Shown here in pieces: positions 6,034-8,407 of a DNA stretch of 8,407 nt (positions are counted from its first letter, which is position 1; every line of letters begins with the position of its first letter). The DNA is taken from contig JAAYND010000209.1 in the NCBI GenBank assembly GCA_012521035.1, positions 1-8,407 on the forward strand, read 5' to 3'. A program made the position numbers and the translations under genes. The DNA is from Methanomicrobiales archaeon. GTDB lineage: Archaea > Halobacteriota > Methanomicrobia > Methanomicrobiales > Methanoculleaceae. The notes beneath the pieces were generated by a model, which saw only the letters and a list, made by a program, of their open reading frames with translations, was not told the origin of the DNA and did not search any database.

Positions 6034-8073
6034 ATGTCATACCAGGCACGGAGGAACGTCCTTCCATTCACCGCCATCGTCGGCCAGGAGACGATGAAAC
6101 GTGCACTCATCCTCAATGCTATCAACCCCGGGATCGGCGGGGTGCTCATCCGTGGTGAGAAGGGGACGGCCAAGTCCACCGCTGTCAGGGCGCTTGCTGA
6201 TCTGCTCCCGGAGATCGACGTCATCCGGGGCTGCCCGTACAACTGCGATCCCGCCGGAGATGGGGGGATCTGTAGCGCCTGTGCCGTGAAGAAGGCTGTC
6301 GGTGAAGATCTGGAGGTTGAGCGGCGCCGGGTCCGCGTCGTCGACCTCCCGCTCGGGGTGACCGAGGACCGGGTGGTGGGGACCGTCGACGTGGAGAAGG
6401 CGATCCGGGAGGGGACGGTGACAATCGATCCCGGTATACTCGCAGCGGTCAACCGGGGTATCCTCTACATCGATGAGGTCAACCTGCTCGACGATCACGT
6501 GGCCGACATCCTCCTCGACGCGGCCGCGATGGGGGTCAACGTTGTTGAGCGGGAGGGCATATCCTTCTCTCACCCGGCCAGGTTCATCCTTATCGGCACC
6601 ATGAACCCCGAAGAGGGAGAACTCCGGCCACAGCTCCTGGATCGGTTCGGGTTGCAGGTGACCGTGGAGGGGATCGAGGATCCCGCCCAGCGAGTGGCGA
6701 TCGTCAGGGCCGCCGAGGCGTTTGAGCGCGATTCTCGGGGCCTCTGGCAGGCATACGATCCGGTGCAGGAGGAACTGCGCGAGGCGATCATCGCTGCGCG
6801 GCAGGTTCTGCCATCGGTCACGATCGAGGATGCCCTCCTGAACGCGGTGGTTGAGGCATGCCTCAGGCTCGGGGTCAGGACGCACCGCGCCGATATCGCC
6901 GTCGTCCGGACGGCGAAGACGATCGCCGCTCTCGATGGGCGGACCGCGGTCACCCGCGACGATCTCAGGGAGGCGATGGAGCTTGCACTCCCGCACCGGA
7001 TGCGCCGAAAGCCGTTCGAGGAGCCGAACGTCGATCCGGAGAAACTCGAGGAGGCGCTCGCGAAGAGCGGGCACGATCACTCGTCCGGGGATGCCGAGGC
7101 CGGCGGAGGATCCCACGGCAACCGGTCATCCGGCGGGAGCGATACACGCGAGACCGTCTTTCCGGCCGGGGATCCGATCGACGTCAGGAAGATGAGTATG
7201 CCGGAACGCCGGGATCTCCGGGGGGAGAAGAGAGCCTCAGGCAGGCGGGTCGATGCTTCTCCGGGCGGGAACAGGGGCAGGTACGTCTCCGCCAGGTACC
7301 CGACCGGCACCGGGGATATCGCGCTCGATGCCACGCTCAGGGCGGCTGCCCCGCACCAGACCGTGCGCGATCATAACGGTATGGCGATCGCCGTCCGGGG
7401 AGAGGATATCCGCGAGCGGGTCAGGGTGGGGAAGGTCTCCGTCGCGTGCGTCTTCGTTGTCGATGCCAGCGGGTCGATGGGAGCGACAAAACGGATGGAG
7501 TCGGCCAAAGGTGCGGTCCTCTCGATGCTGCTTGACTCCTACCAGCACCGCGATCGCATCGGGCTTGTGGCGTTTGGGGGGAGCGGTGCTGAGGTCATCC
7601 TCCCGCTCTCTTCGAGCGTCGACCTTGCGCAGAAACGCCTTGAGGATCTCCCCACCGGGGGAAAGACGCCGCTTGCCGCCGGCCTGGTAAAAGGCATGGA
7701 GGTTCTCCGGCAGGAGCGGCGGAAGGCCGGCGCGGCGATCCCGATGATGGTCGTCATATCCGATGGCCGGGCAAACGTCCCCCTCTCCGGGGACGTGCGC
7801 CGCGAGATCCTCGATCTCGCATGCGAGATCCGGTCCCAGGGTATCCGTGCGGTGGTCATCGATACCGAAGAGACCGGAGAGTCGTTCATCGATATCAGGC
7901 TCGGCTACTGCCGGATGCTCGCCGAGCAGGCAGGTGGTGGCTACTACCCGATCACTGACCTCTCTGCCGGAGCCCTGCGCGAGATCGCATCAACCGAGCG
8001 AGACGCGCTGGTGCGCCCCGAGCTTACGGACAGAGCGGCCGGAGCTTCTCGATCAGGCGGTCCACCTGCCTGA
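6034..8073 (+). CDS. ChlI-ChlD fusion: AAA+ and vWA chelatase motor subunit
   Basis: A 679-residue protein that joins the I and D subunits of magnesium/cobalt chelatases and would provide ATP-driven work for the CobN-like subunit. The N-terminal AAA+ module has Walker A GEKGTAKST (41-49), Walker B ILYIDEVN (143-150), sensor-1 GTMNPEEG (188-195) and likely arginine-finger/sensor residues around R198 and R204. It also holds four cysteines, C67, C71, C80 and C83 (CX3CX8CX2C), suited to a zinc or Fe-S site. A flexible Gly/Ser/His-rich then basic linker runs from about 340 to 420. The C-terminal vWA domain has the MIDAS motif DASGS (477-481), with T545 and D577 completing the site. The start MSYQARRNVLPFTAIVGQE fits the family, and the gene has its own promoter. 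The last 50 bp overlap the end of purB on the other strand. Family assignment is firm; the metal is not. Confidence 0.93.
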   Translation: MSYQARRNVLPFTAIVGQETMKRALILNAINPGIGGVLIRGEKGTAKSTAVRALADLLPEIDVIRGCPYNCDPAGDGGICSACAVKKAVGEDLEVERRRVRVVDLPLGVTEDRVVGTVDVEKAIREGTVTIDPGILAAVNRGILYIDEVNLLDDHVADILLDAAAMGVNVVEREGISFSHPARFILIGTMNPEEGELRPQLLDRFGLQVTVEGIEDPAQRVAIVRAAEAFERDSRGLWQAYDPVQEELREAIIAARQVLPSVTIEDALLNAVVEACLRLGVRTHRADIAVVRTAKTIAALDGRTAVTRDDLREAMELALPHRMRRKPFEEPNVDPEKLEEALAKSGHDHSSGDAEAGGGSHGNRSSGGSDTRETVFPAGDPIDVRKMSMPERRDLRGEKRASGRRVDASPGGNRGRYVSARYPTGTGDIALDATLRAAAPHQTVRDHNGMAIAVRGEDIRERVRVGKVSVACVFVVDASGSMGATKRMESAKGAVLSMLLDSYQHRDRIGLVAFGGSGAEVILPLSSSVDLAQKRLEDLPTGGKTPLAAGLVKGMEVLRQERRKAGAAIPMMVVISDGRANVPLSGDVRREILDLACEIRSQGIRAVVIDTEETGESFIDIRLGYCRMLAEQAGGGYYPITDLSAGALREIASTERDALVRPELTDRAAGASRSGGPPA

Positions 8074-8407
8074 CCGCTGTCCCGATGTACGCATCCGGGT
8101 CAAGGAGGCGCTCAAGGTCTTCGCGGGTGACGAACTCCGTGACCTCCGGCCGCTCGCCGAGCACCAGAGCGAGATCCCGGTCCTCGGCGAGGGCCTGCAT
8201 GCTCGCCGTCCGCATCACCTCGTGAGCCTCCTGCCGGTTCATGCCCCGCTTCGTGAGCTCGATCATCACTGACTCAGCGAGGTTCACGCCCCGGAGCATC
8301 ATCAGGTTCTTCCTGATGTTTCCCTTATTGAACTCAAGTCCATCCACCACATCGATCATCACCCTCAGGATATGGTCGGCGAGCACGGATGCCTCGGGGA
8401 AGAGCAC
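8024..8407 (-). CDS. purB: Adenylosuccinate lyase, C-terminal part
   Basis: The last 127 codons of adenylosuccinate lyase, which acts twice in purine synthesis: SAICAR to AICAR, and adenylosuccinate to AMP, each releasing fumarate. The visible part is the all-helical C-terminal domain: LFPEASVLADHIL, then GLEFNKGNIRKNL, ESVMIELTKRGMNRQEAHE, and DLERLLDPDAYIGTA near the end. The frame is open to the window edge; the edge codon is GTG (Val) inside the gene, not a start. About 320 residues, including the catalytic domain and the SSAMPHKRNP-type signature loop, lie beyond the window. The stop TAA (8026-8024) falls within the convergent ChlI-ChlD gene. It is a housekeeping gene with no functional tie to the chelatase genes. 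Confidence 0.92.
   Translation of the reverse strand: MLFPEASVLADHILRVMIDVVDGLEFNKGNIRKNLMMLRGVNLAESVMIELTKRGMNRQEAHEVMRTASMQALAEDRDLALVLGERPEVTEFVTREDLERLLDPDAYIGTAVRQVDRLIEKLRPLCP

Noticed and set aside
6037..7116. A 359-codon minus-strand open frame inside the ChlI-ChlD gene
   Set aside because: Antisense to the AAA+ domain, whose motifs are all on the + strand; no recognisable product.
1..8407. tRNA/rRNA genes, CRISPR arrays, insertion sequences
   Set aside because: No cloverleaf with conserved T-arm sequence, no regularly spaced repeats of 20 bp or more, and no transposase or terminal inverted repeats were seen.

Overview
The window looks like chromosomal DNA of a methanogenic archaeon, most likely from Methanomicrobiales (Methanoculleus-like). 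This rests on GC-rich coding DNA with short AT-rich intergenic patches, archaeal TATA-like elements, a probable leaderless start, GGAGG/GGTGAT-type ribosome binding sites, and an archaeal-style pairing of a CobN-like chelatase with a fused ChlI-ChlD protein. The taxonomic call is inference from recalled family resemblance; no database was searched.

Layout: (1) Positions 1-5343 hold three tightly packed + strand genes. They are the end of a FecCD/BtuC-type ABC importer permease (its start lies before the window), its ATPase (1-nt overlap), and a 1223-residue CobN/BchH-superfamily chelatase large subunit (1-nt gap). This is almost certainly one translationally coupled operon; a substrate-binding protein is expected upstream but is not in view. 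(2) Positions 5344-5615 are non-coding: a GC hairpin just after the chelatase gene, a 70-bp AT-rich patch with three ACTA units phased at 10 bp and TATA-like sequences, then a GC-rich, hairpin-prone stretch. (3) Positions 5616-5945 hold a small, acidic, Tyr-rich protein that I do not recognise, followed by a hairpin. (4) Positions 6034-8073 hold a ChlI-ChlD fusion (AAA+ ATPase plus von Willebrand A domain), with its own promoter and apparently no leader. (5) Positions 8024-8407 (minus strand) are the C-terminal part of adenylosuccinate lyase (PurB), convergent with and overlapping the ChlID gene by 50 bp.

How the genes fit together: CobN-type large subunits bind the tetrapyrrole and the metal, while ChlI/ChlD-type proteins supply ATP-driven motor function, so the window can encode both halves of an ATP-dependent metal chelatase. 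The linked importer suggests uptake of a corrinoid or of a metal (chelate) feeding it. Which metal and which tetrapyrrole (cobalt/corrinoid, nickel/F430-type, or other) cannot be settled from sequence. The point is open because strict anaerobes usually insert cobalt early with a small ATP-independent chelatase (CbiX/CbiK type). The unrecognised 109-residue protein between the two chelatase genes is the least explained item.
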